From: Phascolarctobacterium sp.
GTDB taxonomy: Bacteria > Bacillota > Negativicutes > Acidaminococcales > Acidaminococcaceae
Reading direction: 5' to 3'
DNA: 35,066 bases
Assembly: GCA_004558595.1 (NCBI GenBank)
Contig: SFCN01000027.1
Span: 1 to 35,066 of the forward strand
In this document: in pieces, positions 23,824-31,432 of the stretch
Position numbering within the stretch: the first letter of the stretch is position 1
Layout of the letters: the number at the start of each line of letters is the position of its first letter
Translations under genes and position numbers: made by a program
The notes under the pieces: model-generated
The model's database searches: none
The model's input: the letters and a program-made list of their open reading frames with translations, nothing else
Told to the model about the DNA's origin: nothing

Positions 23824-23983
23824 GAAGCAGCACTGCTGCTTTAAGCTGCTTCATGAAAGATGGTATTTCTAGCGAAGCTTTTGTAGGAAGCATCGCACTT
23901 CCTGCCAGGCTAGGGGAGACTGGTAAGCAAAAGTGGTGCTGAAATGCATTCGGAAATGGAGTATTAATTGCCGTGAGGCAATT
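23824..23983 (+). other. Hairpin-rich spacer between microprotein and beta subunit copy 2
   Basis: Three stems lie in this spacer. GAAGCAGC at 23824-23831 pairs with GCTGCTTC at 23845-23852. AGGAAG at 23885-23890 pairs with CTTCCT at 23898-23903. AATTGCC at 23966-23972 pairs with GGCAATT at 23977-23983 around a GTGA loop. None is followed by a T run. They may be processing or stabilising elements that set the ratio of the two proteins. No known riboswitch class was recognised. Confidence 0.45.
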
Positions 23984-24029
23984 CGCACTTATAAAATCCC
24001 AAACTGGGAAACAAGGAGGAAATTTTTAC

Positions 24030-25160
24030 ATGGAAGCATTTGTAGTTGCTTTGGCATCCGTATGGGCAGACTCTGGCTTCTCTGCTCTGACCGGCGGTCA
24101 TGTAATCATGATCTGCGTTGGTCTGGTTCTGCTGTATATGGCTATTGGTAAGGGCTTCGAGCCTTTGCTGCTGTCCCCGATCGCATTCGGTTGTATTTTG
24201 GCTAACATTCCTAAAAACGGTTTCGAACAACCTGGTGTTATGTCTGTAATCGCATACGGCATTCACCACGAAGTATTCCCGCCGTTGATTTTCTTGGGCG
24301 TAGGCGCGATGACCGACTTCGGTCCTCTGCTGGCTAACCCCAAAACCCTGCTCTTAGGCGCTGCTGCTCAGGCTGGCGTATTCATCGCTTTGCTGGGCGC
24401 TATGCTGCTGGGCTTTAACGTTCAAGAGGCTGCTGCTATCGGCATCATCGGTGGCGCTGACGGCCCGACTTCTATCTATCTGGCTGCTAAGATGGCTCCT
24501 CAACTGTTGGGCGCTATCGCCGTTGCTGCTTACTCCTACATGAGCTTGGTTCCCCTGATTCAGCCTCCTATCATGATGCTGTGCACCACTGAACATGACC
24601 GCAAAATTGTTATGAAGCAATTGCGTCCTGTTTCTCATTTCGAGAAAATCACTTTCCCGATCATGTGCACCATCATCATCTCCCTGCTGTTGCCTTCCGT
24701 AACCGCATTGATTGGTATGCTGATGCTTGGTAACCTGTTCAAAGAAGCAGGCTGCTTGGATCGTCTGTCCGACACCGCTCAAAACGCTATGATGAACATC
24801 GTAACCATCATGCTGGCTACCGGTACTGGTGCTACCATGAGCGCTGAGTCCTTCCTGAACTATCAAACCATCCTGATCATTTGCTTGGGTCTGGTTGCAT
24901 TTATCGCTGGTACTGCTGCAGGCGCTCTGTTCGGTACTTTGATGTGCAAGCTGGACGGCGGCCAAACCAACCCCTTGATTGGTTCTGCCGGCGTATCCGC
25001 AGTACCTATGGCTGCTCGTGTATCTCAAAAAGTTGGCCAAAAATGCAATCCTGCTAACTTCCTGCTGATGCATGCTATGGGTCCCAACGTTGCAGGCGTA
25101 ATTGGTACCGCAGTTGCAGCTGGTACCATGCTGGCTATGATTGGTCCTGTTGCTAAATAA
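24030..25160 (+). CDS. Na+-translocating decarboxylase beta subunit, copy 2 (OadB/GcdB/MmdB family)
   Basis: A 376-residue paralogue of the protein at 22061, with about 28 substitutions and one residue missing at the N terminus (roughly 92 percent identical by eye). All segments named for copy 1 are unchanged, including GGADGPTSIY and GPNVAGVIGTAVAAG. Several changes introduce cysteine (for example MICVG, PIMCTI, LIICLG and GQKCNPAN), clustering in membrane helices. The start is the ATG at 24030, with AAGGAGGA ahead; an in-frame ATG at 23973 lies inside a hairpin. A terminator follows. The close similarity of coding sequence beside unlike leaders points to an older tandem duplication with later regulatory change or gene conversion. 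Confidence 0.95.
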   Translation: MEAFVVALASVWADSGFSALTGGHVIMICVGLVLLYMAIGKGFEPLLLSPIAFGCILANIPKNGFEQPGVMSVIAYGIHHEVFPPLIFLGVGAMTDFGPLLANPKTLLLGAAAQAGVFIALLGAMLLGFNVQEAAAIGIIGGADGPTSIYLAAKMAPQLLGAIAVAAYSYMSLVPLIQPPIMMLCTTEHDRKIVMKQLRPVSHFEKITFPIMCTIIISLLLPSVTALIGMLMLGNLFKEAGCLDRLSDTAQNAMMNIVTIMLATGTGATMSAESFLNYQTILIICLGLVAFIAGTAAGALFGTLMCKLDGGQTNPLIGSAGVSAVPMAARVSQKVGQKCNPANFLLMHAMGPNVAGVIGTAVAAGTMLAMIGPVAK

Positions 25161-25180
25161 TTTTTTACTGCAACTCCCCT

Positions 25181-25211
25181 AAGAGGGTGCGCTAGTCGCA
25201 CCCTCTTTTTT
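25181..25211 (+). terminator. Terminator after beta subunit copy 2
   Basis: AAGAGGGTGCG at 25181-25191 pairs exactly with CGCACCCTCTT at 25197-25207 around a five-base loop, with a T run to 25211. Confidence 0.93.
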
Positions 25212-25356
25212 ATGTTCCAAATAGCAAAAAATGTTCCGTTTACTTTTTCGTTACACGCAGGAAGAATAGGAAAAGAGCTTGTGCCATGTATAAGAAATAA
25301 TTGGTTTAATTTGTCAAAGTGTCATTAAAAAAACACATTTACTTGGTATGATAGTT

Positions 25357-25385
25357 TTGACCATAAAAAGAGATTAAGCTATAAT
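25357..25385 (+). promoter_or_regulatory. Promoter of the MacAB-like operon
   Basis: TTGACC at 25357-25362 and TATAAT at 25380-25385 are exactly 17 bases apart, about 35 bases before the first ATG. Confidence 0.82.
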
Positions 25386-25424
25386 TAGATTGGTAAATAA
25401 TGAAAGAGAAAATGAGGGATTGCT

Positions 25425-26498
25425 ATGTTGAAGTTTTTACAAAAGAACAAATATATGATTATCGTAGCGGCATTGGTATTGGCTGGCAGCTATGGTGGCT
25501 ATAAATATTATCAAAGCAACCAAACTGCTACACAGACTGTGAAGCTTGGCCGCGTAACTAGGGGCGATTTAACGGAAACTGTGTCCGCTACAGGCTCCTT
25601 GACTGCCCTGGATAACGTGGACATCAGCTCCAAGATTACCGGTCGTATCGTGGAGGTTTTGGTCAAAGAAAACCAGCATGTAAATGCAGGCGACGTGTTG
25701 GTGCGCTTGGATGCAACCTCTTTAAAGGCTACCTTGGCCCAAATGCAGGCCAAGCTGACCAATGCCCAGCTCACCTATAAGCGTGATTTGGATTTGCTGC
25801 ATCAGGGAGCCATTAGTCAGGCTGTTTTTGATGCCGCCTATGCTGATTATTTGGTAGCCAAAAGCAATTACGAAAAGGCTGCCTCAGATGTGAATGATAC
25901 TATTATTACCACACCCATCAGCGGTTATATTATCGGCAAGCCCACCCCCGTCGGCCAGACCATCAGCTCCGGTATTAGCACGCCTCAGGTCATCATGAGC
26001 GTAGCCACTCTGGATAACATGGAAATCGAAGCATTGGTGGACGAGTCCGATATTGGTCAAGTCAAGGAAGGCCAAAAGGTAAAGTTCACTGTGGATGCAT
26101 ATCCTGAAGAAACCTTCATGGGCACGGTGCGCCTGCTTTCCAAAAAAGCAACTACGGAAAACAACGTTATTTATTATAAGGTCTATGTAACAGTTGACGA
26201 TGCCAAGGGCAAGCTTTTGCCCACCATGACTGCCCGTGCCGAGTTTATTATCAGCGAGGCTAAGGATGTTATGATGGTGCCCTTGAATTGCATCTATACC
26301 GAAGGCAAGCGTCGTTATGTAAAGATTTATAACGAAAAGACCAAGGAAACTAAGGATGTGGATGTTACTGTGGGCTTAAGCAATGACAGTAACATTGTGG
26401 TGACAGGCGCTGCCCTTAATGAGGGCGAGAGGCTGCTGGTGAAGAAGGCAGTGGCTAAGCAAAGCGGTCAAAACCGCATGGGACCTCCGCCAATGTAA
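25425..26498 (+). CDS. MacA-like periplasmic adaptor (HlyD family)
   Basis: A 357-residue membrane fusion protein with an N-terminal membrane anchor (about residues 10-27). The lipoyl motif DNVDISSKITGRIVEVLVKENQ is followed by a short helical hairpin (about 100-150), then DTIITTPISGYIIGKPTPVGQ and beta-barrel domains. VDESDIGQVKEGQKVKFTVDAYPEE is typical of MacA relatives. It should join the MacB-like ABC exporter encoded next to an outer-membrane channel. GAGGG precedes the ATG, and a near-consensus promoter precedes the operon. The protein ends in a short basic, Pro-rich tail. Confidence 0.9.
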   Translation: MLKFLQKNKYMIIVAALVLAGSYGGYKYYQSNQTATQTVKLGRVTRGDLTETVSATGSLTALDNVDISSKITGRIVEVLVKENQHVNAGDVLVRLDATSLKATLAQMQAKLTNAQLTYKRDLDLLHQGAISQAVFDAAYADYLVAKSNYEKAASDVNDTIITTPISGYIIGKPTPVGQTISSGISTPQVIMSVATLDNMEIEALVDESDIGQVKEGQKVKFTVDAYPEETFMGTVRLLSKKATTENNVIYYKVYVTVDDAKGKLLPTMTARAEFIISEAKDVMMVPLNCIYTEGKRRYVKIYNEKTKETKDVDVTVGLSNDSNIVVTGAALNEGERLLVKKAVAKQSGQNRMGPPPM

Positions 26499-26511
26499 GA
26501 GGGTGAGTAAA

Positions 26512-27192
26512 ATGGCAGTTATCCAATTAAAGGATATTATGAAAACCTATATCATGGGTGACAGCATTGTGCATGCGCTGAATCATGTGAATGTGACCAT
26601 TGAATTTGGTGAATTCACCTCCATCATGGGGCCTTCTGGCAGCGGCAAATCCACCATGATGAATATTCTGGGCTGCTTGGATAGACCCACCAGCGGCGAA
26701 TATTTCTTGGATGGCAAGGAAATCGCCGGCTATAACGATGATGAGCTGGCCCATACCCGTAATGCTAAGATTGGCTTTGTTTTCCAAAACTTCAATTTGC
26801 TTAGCAAGCTGACGGCACAGGCCAATGTGGCGCTGCCTTTAGTCTACGCAGGCGTAGGTGAGGAGGAGCGTATGGAGCGAGCCAAGCAGGCCTTGGAGGC
26901 AGTGGGCTTGGGCTCGCGCTTAGAGCATAAGCCCATGGAGATGAGCGGTGGCCAGCGTCAGCGCGTGGCTATCGCTCGGGCGCTGATTAATAATCCGGCC
27001 ATTATTATGGCCGATGAGCCTACGGGTAATCTTGATACCAAGTCCAGCTATGAGATTATGGATATCTTTAAGTATTTAAATAACGCAGGCAAGACGGTGG
27101 TCATGGTTACCCATGAGCCGGATATTGCTGAGCAGACCAAGCGTATTCTGGTTATGCGTGATGGTAAGCTAGTTAGCGACGAAAGAAGGTGA
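26512..27192 (+). CDS. MacB-type ABC exporter ATPase (LolD/MacB family)
   Basis: A 226-residue ATPase. Walker A is GPSGSGKST, the Q-loop is GFVFQNFNLL, the signature is MSGGQRQR, Walker B is IIMADEPTGNLD, and the switch histidine is in MVTHEPDIA. The DEPTGNLD and GSGKST forms are typical of the type VII (mechanotransmission) exporter group. The ATG at 26512 is preferred, with GAGGG eight bases before; a GTG at 26503 in the same frame overlaps that site. In E. coli MacB this domain is fused to the permease; here it is a separate gene, as in many Firmicutes. Confidence 0.92.
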   Translation: MAVIQLKDIMKTYIMGDSIVHALNHVNVTIEFGEFTSIMGPSGSGKSTMMNILGCLDRPTSGEYFLDGKEIAGYNDDELAHTRNAKIGFVFQNFNLLSKLTAQANVALPLVYAGVGEEERMERAKQALEAVGLGSRLEHKPMEMSGGQRQRVAIARALINNPAIIMADEPTGNLDTKSSYEIMDIFKYLNNAGKTVVMVTHEPDIAEQTKRILVMRDGKLVSDERR

Positions 27193-27196
27193 AGTC

Positions 27197-28411
27197 ATGT
27201 TCAACGAATCTATTAAAATGGCTTTGGATGGCATGATTTCCAACAAGCTGCGGACCTTTTTAACGCTTTTAGGCATTATTATTGGTGTTGGCGCCGTCAT
27301 TGCCATGGTTAGCCTTGGCTTTGGCGTAAAGGAGAATATCAAGAATAATATCTCTAAGCTAGGCAGCAATCTTTTGGTAATAACCTCCGGCGGCCGAACG
27401 GCCACCGGTGCTCGCTTAGCAGCTGGCGAGGGTGCCAAGCTGACCTATGAGGATGCGGAGGCCATCATGAAGCAGGTGGACGGCATCGCGAATATGAGCG
27501 CCAGCGTGAACAAGAGTTATCAGCTGGTAGCGGGCAATCAAAACTGGACCAGCAGGGTTGAGGGTACCACCCCCAGTAATTTCGAAATCCAAAGCTTGGA
27601 AATCGAGGATGGTCGTATATTCCACAACAAGGATTTGAACAGCCGTAGCAGAGTCGCTGTCATCGGCACCACTGTGGCTGAAAGCCTCTTCCCCGAGGGC
27701 GAGCCCGTGGGGAAGATGATGCGTATTAACAAGGCTCCCTTTCAGGTTATTGGTGTGCTAAAGAGCAAGGGCCAAAGCGGTATGGGGCAGGATCAGGACG
27801 ATGTGGTTTATATCCCCTTGACCACGGCTCAAAACCGTATGATGGGCATTACCTATGTGCAAAGGGTAACGCTACAGGCGGAAAACGAAAACGTTATTAA
27901 CGATGTGCAGGCCGAGGCAGAGCAGGTCTTGCGTACGCGGCATAAAATTAAGGCTGGAGCCTACGATGACTTCACCGTGCGCAACATGGCGGCCATCATG
28001 GAAACCATGATGGAAACGGCCAATAGCATTACCATGCTGTTGGGCTGCATAGCGGCGATCTCCCTTCTGGTCGGCGGCATTGGCATTATGAACATTATGC
28101 TGGTGTCCGTTACTGAGCGTACTCGTGAAATCGGTATTCGCAAGGCCTTGGGTGCTACCTATAACAATATCCTGCTGCAGTTTTTGATTGAAGCCATGGT
28201 TATTGGTATTGTAGGCGGTAGCTTGGGCGTGGTGTTAGGCGTGGGCGCTTCCTTCGCTATCAGTCATTTCGCTGGCTGGAACACAGTGATTTCTCTGTGG
28301 GCCATCATCATCGCCGTGGTCTTCTCCATCGGTATTGGTCTGTTCTTCGGCATTTATCCGGCTCGCAAAGCAGCCCTTTTGGATCCTATTGACGCTTTAC
28401 GCTATGAATAA
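27197..28411 (+). CDS. MacB-type ABC exporter permease (FtsX-like)
   Basis: A 404-residue permease with the layout of type VII ABC proteins. A first helix at about 20-45 follows a short amphipathic N terminus (MFNESIKMALDGMISNKLRTFLTLLGIIIGVGAV). A large periplasmic MacB_PCD domain follows to about residue 270, then three helices. The signature VSVTERTREIGIRKALGA before the third helix is clear, and the end is YPARKAALLDPIDALRYE. With the ATPase and MacA-like adaptor it should export a peptide, macrolide, siderophore or lipid from the periplasm. A terminator at 28447 ends the operon. Confidence 0.93.
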   Translation: MFNESIKMALDGMISNKLRTFLTLLGIIIGVGAVIAMVSLGFGVKENIKNNISKLGSNLLVITSGGRTATGARLAAGEGAKLTYEDAEAIMKQVDGIANMSASVNKSYQLVAGNQNWTSRVEGTTPSNFEIQSLEIEDGRIFHNKDLNSRSRVAVIGTTVAESLFPEGEPVGKMMRINKAPFQVIGVLKSKGQSGMGQDQDDVVYIPLTTAQNRMMGITYVQRVTLQAENENVINDVQAEAEQVLRTRHKIKAGAYDDFTVRNMAAIMETMMETANSITMLLGCIAAISLLVGGIGIMNIMLVSVTERTREIGIRKALGATYNNILLQFLIEAMVIGIVGGSLGVVLGVGASFAISHFAGWNTVISLWAIIIAVVFSIGIGLFFGIYPARKAALLDPIDALRYE

Positions 28412-28446
28412 GCAGGAAAATATAGTATAATATAGTTAAGAAAAGG

Positions 28447-28477
28447 AAAAGACAGTGGCCCGTTGCTACTGTCTTTT
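28447..28477 (+). terminator. Terminator after the MacAB-like operon
   Basis: AAAAGACAGT pairs with ACTGTCTTTT, with GC pairs closing a small loop. It overlaps an in-frame upstream GTG of the small protein at 28500, which argues for the later start. Confidence 0.82.
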
Positions 28478-28499
28478 TCGCAATGAGACGGGTAAGAAC

Positions 28500-28709
28500 A
28501 TGAGGAAGAATTATTTGCGGGATATGGAGCCCTGCAAAGACAAGAGACAGAAGAATAAGGTGAGCTTGCAGGAATATCTGCAGGCCTTGGGCAGTTTTTT
28601 GCGTAAGCCTAAAACGCTGTTCGATTTGAAGGATCGAGGTTGTTTTTTTATTCTTCTGGCGATGGTAATTATTCTGCTACAAAAGGTTGTGGAATATCTA
28701 AGCAATTGA
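28500..28709 (+). CDS. Small hypothetical protein with a C-terminal membrane helix
   Basis: A 69-residue protein. The N-terminal 45 or so residues are charged (many Lys and Arg) and the last 23 form a hydrophobic helix (CFFILLAMVIILLQKVVEYL), so it may be a tail-anchored inner-membrane protein with a cytoplasmic head. I recognise no family. The ribosome site is weak (GACGGG) and a second ATG at 28524 is possible. It sits between the MacAB terminator and nadD. Its coding status is moderately supported by the clean hydrophobic tail. Confidence 0.45.
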   Translation: MRKNYLRDMEPCKDKRQKNKVSLQEYLQALGSFLRKPKTLFDLKDRGCFFILLAMVIILLQKVVEYLSN

Positions 28710-28715
28710 TATAAT
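28687..28715 (+). promoter_or_regulatory. Promoter candidate of the nadD operon
   Basis: TTGTGG at 28687-28692 and TATAAT at 28710-28715 are 17 bases apart. They overlap the end of the small gene and lie about 55 bases before the nadD start. Confidence 0.55.
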
Positions 28716-28770
28716 AATATGATAAGACAATTCTGTGCCGTTTGATTTAGGGGCATTAGGGAGGATGGCT

Positions 28771-29382
28771 GTGGCTGGCAAGAGCTTAGGCATATTAGGT
28801 GGGACCTTTGATCCCATTCATATAGGACATTTGCGGATGGCGGAGCATGTTTTTCAGAGGATGGAGCTGGAAAAGATTGTTTTTATTCCTGCTTATGTAC
28901 CACCCCACAAGCTGGGACAGGACTTTGCGCCGGCGCTGGACCGCTATGCCATGACGGAGCTGGCTGTGGCAGATAATCCTCATTTTCTAGTGTCGGATAT
29001 AGAGCTAAAACGGAGCGGTGTTTCCTATACTATCGACACTGTGCGACAGCTGCATAAGCTATACGCTGACAGGGAGCTGAACTTTATTATCGGCGCTGAC
29101 AGCGTGGCTCAGCTGCACACCTGGCATAACATTGAAGAAATGCTGGAGTTGACGCGTTTTGTGGCAGTGTGGCGACCGGGCTATGAGGATGCTATGGAGG
29201 AGCTAGCGCGTCATTTGGGCGAGCGCGCCAAGGAACGCGTGCTGCTTTTGGATACACCGGTCTACGATATTTCCTCCACAGAAATTCGCACGCGCATTCG
29301 TGAAGGAGCGAGTCTAACAGGGCTTGTGCCCAGTGCAGTGGAGAAATATATTTATGAGCATGGGTTATATAATAGGAGATAG
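28771..29382 (+). CDS. nadD: Nicotinate-nucleotide adenylyltransferase
   Basis: A 203-residue nucleotidyltransferase that joins nicotinate mononucleotide and ATP to deamido-NAD. The N terminus has GILGGTFDPIHIGH, where His17 and His20 form the HxGH motif, and the C terminus has ISSTEIRTRI. I prefer the GTG at 28771 because AGGGAGG lies six bases before it; the ATG at 28765 abuts that site. It begins the conserved Firmicute run nadD-yqeK-LCP-rsfS, with five bases to yqeK. Confidence 0.94.
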   Translation: MAGKSLGILGGTFDPIHIGHLRMAEHVFQRMELEKIVFIPAYVPPHKLGQDFAPALDRYAMTELAVADNPHFLVSDIELKRSGVSYTIDTVRQLHKLYADRELNFIIGADSVAQLHTWHNIEEMLELTRFVAVWRPGYEDAMEELARHLGERAKERVLLLDTPVYDISSTEIRTRIREGASLTGLVPSAVEKYIYEHGLYNRR

Positions 29383-29387
29383 ATAGC

Positions 29388-29963
29388 ATGATGACTTTGG
29401 AAGAAATGCAAGCGTTGCTAAAGGAAAGCATTCCCGGCAAGCGCTATAAGCATTCGGTAAATGTTTACGAAACGGCGCTGAAGCTGGCGGAGGCTCATGG
29501 GCTGCCCAAGGAAAAAATTGCTGTTTCCGCATTGCTGCATGATTGTGGACGAGAGGTGCCTAGCAAGGACAGCGTAGCGAAATGCCAAGAGCTAGGTCTG
29601 CCCATTGACGAGGTGGAGCTGCATCAGCCTATTTTATTACACGCGAAGCTGGGCGTTTATAATGCTATGCATAAATATGGTGTGGCCGACCAAGAGATTT
29701 TAGATGGAATTATGTATCACACCACCGGCATTGATGGCATGTCCAAGCTGGCTAAGGTCGTATATTTGGCCGACATGATTGAGCCGGGAAGGGACTTCCC
29801 CGGCGTGGAGGAGCTGCGTAAGCTGGCCCGCAGGGATTTAGATAGGGCCATGCTGTTGGCTTATAGCAATACGATTCGCTATTTGCTGGAGGGCGGTTTA
29901 CTCATTCATCCCCATTGCATTTCTGGCTATAATGAGTTGATTTTGGCAGCAAAAGCAAAGTGA
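29388..29963 (+). CDS. yqeK: YqeK-type HD hydrolase (symmetrical Ap4A hydrolase)
   Basis: A 191-residue HD-domain protein. Metal ligands are visible as His22 in YKHSVNVYE and His51-Asp52 in LLHDCGRE, with further His residues in HQPILLHAKLG and MYHTTG, and Asp in YLADMIEPGR. YqeK proteins split Ap4A to two ADP. Its place directly after nadD and before an LCP gene and rsfS is the standard Firmicute arrangement. TAGGAGA precedes the first of two adjacent ATG codons. Confidence 0.93.
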   Translation: MMTLEEMQALLKESIPGKRYKHSVNVYETALKLAEAHGLPKEKIAVSALLHDCGREVPSKDSVAKCQELGLPIDEVELHQPILLHAKLGVYNAMHKYGVADQEILDGIMYHTTGIDGMSKLAKVVYLADMIEPGRDFPGVEELRKLARRDLDRAMLLAYSNTIRYLLEGGLLIHPHCISGYNELILAAKAK

Positions 29964-29981
29964 TTTGATAGGGAGTACTAT

Positions 29982-31058
29982 ATGGAAGATATGCAAAATG
30001 AGGAGCAGAGGCCTGCACGTCCTAAAAGGCGTAAGCTACGCTGGGGTCGGCTGCTGCTTTTGCTCACAATATTTGGCCTTTTTGTGGCTGGCCTGTTTTG
30101 GGGCAGCGTGTGGATTTACGATACCTTTGTCAATCCGCCCCAGAAAAATGTGGTAGCTGCTGCCGATGATACCATTCGTAAGGATGAAAAGCTTAATGAG
30201 CGCATTAATGTGCTGCTTTTGGGCATTGATGACGGTGACAGCGAAGCTGCTGAATCGGAGCCTAAGCGTACCGATGCCATTATTCTGCTGAGCTTTGACC
30301 CACAAAAGAATCAGGTGGCGGTGCTGTCCATTCCCCGTGATACCAAGGTGGTTTTGCCAGGACACAAGGACCCTGACAAAATTAATGCGGCCTATGCCTA
30401 TGGTGGGGCGGTGATGGCTAAGCAGACGGTAGCTAATCTGCTCAGGGTGCCCATTCACTATTATTGCTTGGCCGATTGGCGAGGCTTTATCGATGTGGTC
30501 AATTTGATTGGCGGCGTGGATATTTACGTTGATAAGGATATGTATTACGAGGATCCCTATGCCAATCTTGTTATTGATATTAAGCATGGCTATCAGCACA
30601 TGGATGGAGCCACGGCAGGCAAATATGTGCGCTTCCGTAGTGATGAGCTGGGGGATATTGGTCGTGTGCAGCGCCAACAAAAATTCCTCAAGGCTGCGGC
30701 GGAGCAAATGTTTTCTGTGCAAAACGTGACTAAAATCAGCAGCCTTTTGGCAACGCTGGATAAATATATTCATACTGATTTGAATACCCTGACTATGCTT
30801 AGGGCTGCCAACAGCTTCAAGCTGTTTGGGGACGATAAAATACGCAGCTGTATGCTGTATGGCCAATTTGATGATTCCAGTGGCGTAAGCTTTTGGGATG
30901 CGGACCGTAAGTCCGTAAATAAGTCTTTAGAGGAGCTGGGAATTCCTTATATCAAGGAAAAAGAGGATGAGGCCAAGGTGGAGGAGGAAGCTCCGCGGCA
31001 GCATCTCCAGCCCAAGGATAGAGAACAAATCTACCGCGAAAAAAATAGCAAGAAGTAA
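29982..31058 (+). CDS. LytR-CpsA-Psr (LCP) family envelope glycopolymer ligase
   Basis: A 358-residue protein with a basic cytoplasmic N terminus, one membrane helix (about 22-45) and an outer LCP domain (about 70-240). Conserved parts are NVLLLGIDD, RTDAIILLSFDP, VAVLSIPRDTKV, KINAAYAYGG, LIGGVDIYV and the Arg-rich KYVRFRSDELGDIGRVQRQQ. LCP enzymes transfer polyisoprenyl-phosphate-linked polymers to peptidoglycan. In a diderm without wall teichoic acid the acceptor and polymer are less clear. The C-terminal 60 residues are charged and low in complexity. It lies within the nadD-yqeK-rsfS run. Confidence 0.92.
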   Translation: MEDMQNEEQRPARPKRRKLRWGRLLLLLTIFGLFVAGLFWGSVWIYDTFVNPPQKNVVAAADDTIRKDEKLNERINVLLLGIDDGDSEAAESEPKRTDAIILLSFDPQKNQVAVLSIPRDTKVVLPGHKDPDKINAAYAYGGAVMAKQTVANLLRVPIHYYCLADWRGFIDVVNLIGGVDIYVDKDMYYEDPYANLVIDIKHGYQHMDGATAGKYVRFRSDELGDIGRVQRQQKFLKAAAEQMFSVQNVTKISSLLATLDKYIHTDLNTLTMLRAANSFKLFGDDKIRSCMLYGQFDDSSGVSFWDADRKSVNKSLEELGIPYIKEKEDEAKVEEEAPRQHLQPKDREQIYREKNSKK

Positions 31059-31072
31059 AAGGAGGATTTTAC

Positions 31073-31432
31073 ATGGAAACTAAAATGTTAGCAACTAAGA
31101 TTGCCGCTGCTGCTAGTGATAAAAAAGCAAAGGATATTTTACTTTTGAATATGGAGGGCCTGTCCCCTGTTACTGATTATTATGTAATTTGCAGCGCAAG
31201 CAATACTACCTTGGTACGCACTATCGCTGATAATATTGAGGATAAGCTGGGCGAGGCGGGCGTGTTCCCTAACCACAAGGAGGGCTATCAGGACTCTCGT
31301 TGGGTGCTTTTGGATTATGGCGATGTGGTTGCCCATATCTTCTTAGAAGAAGAGCGTGATTTCTACAATCTGGAGCAGCTGTGGGCCGATGCTCCTTCCG
31401 AAGCCTTTGTGGAGAGTGAAGATGCTGAATGA
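31073..31432 (+). CDS. rsfS: Ribosomal silencing factor
   Basis: A 119-residue RsfS/YbeB/Iojap protein. It matches the family throughout: DILLLNMEGLSPVTDYYVIC, SASNTTLVRTIADNIEDKL, the NHKEGYQDSRWVLLDYGDV core, and VAHIFLEEERDFYNLEQLW. It binds ribosomal protein uL14 and blocks subunit joining when nutrients are low. AAGGAGG precedes the ATG. Its 3-prime end overlaps the start of the S1-domain gene by 11 bases. Confidence 0.96.
   Translation: METKMLATKIAAAASDKKAKDILLLNMEGLSPVTDYYVICSASNTTLVRTIADNIEDKLGEAGVFPNHKEGYQDSRWVLLDYGDVVAHIFLEEERDFYNLEQLWADAPSEAFVESEDAE

Noticed and set aside
30036..30866. Minus-strand frame of 276 codons opposite the LCP gene
   Set aside because: It is a shadow of the LCP coding sequence, with no recognisable domain or start signal.
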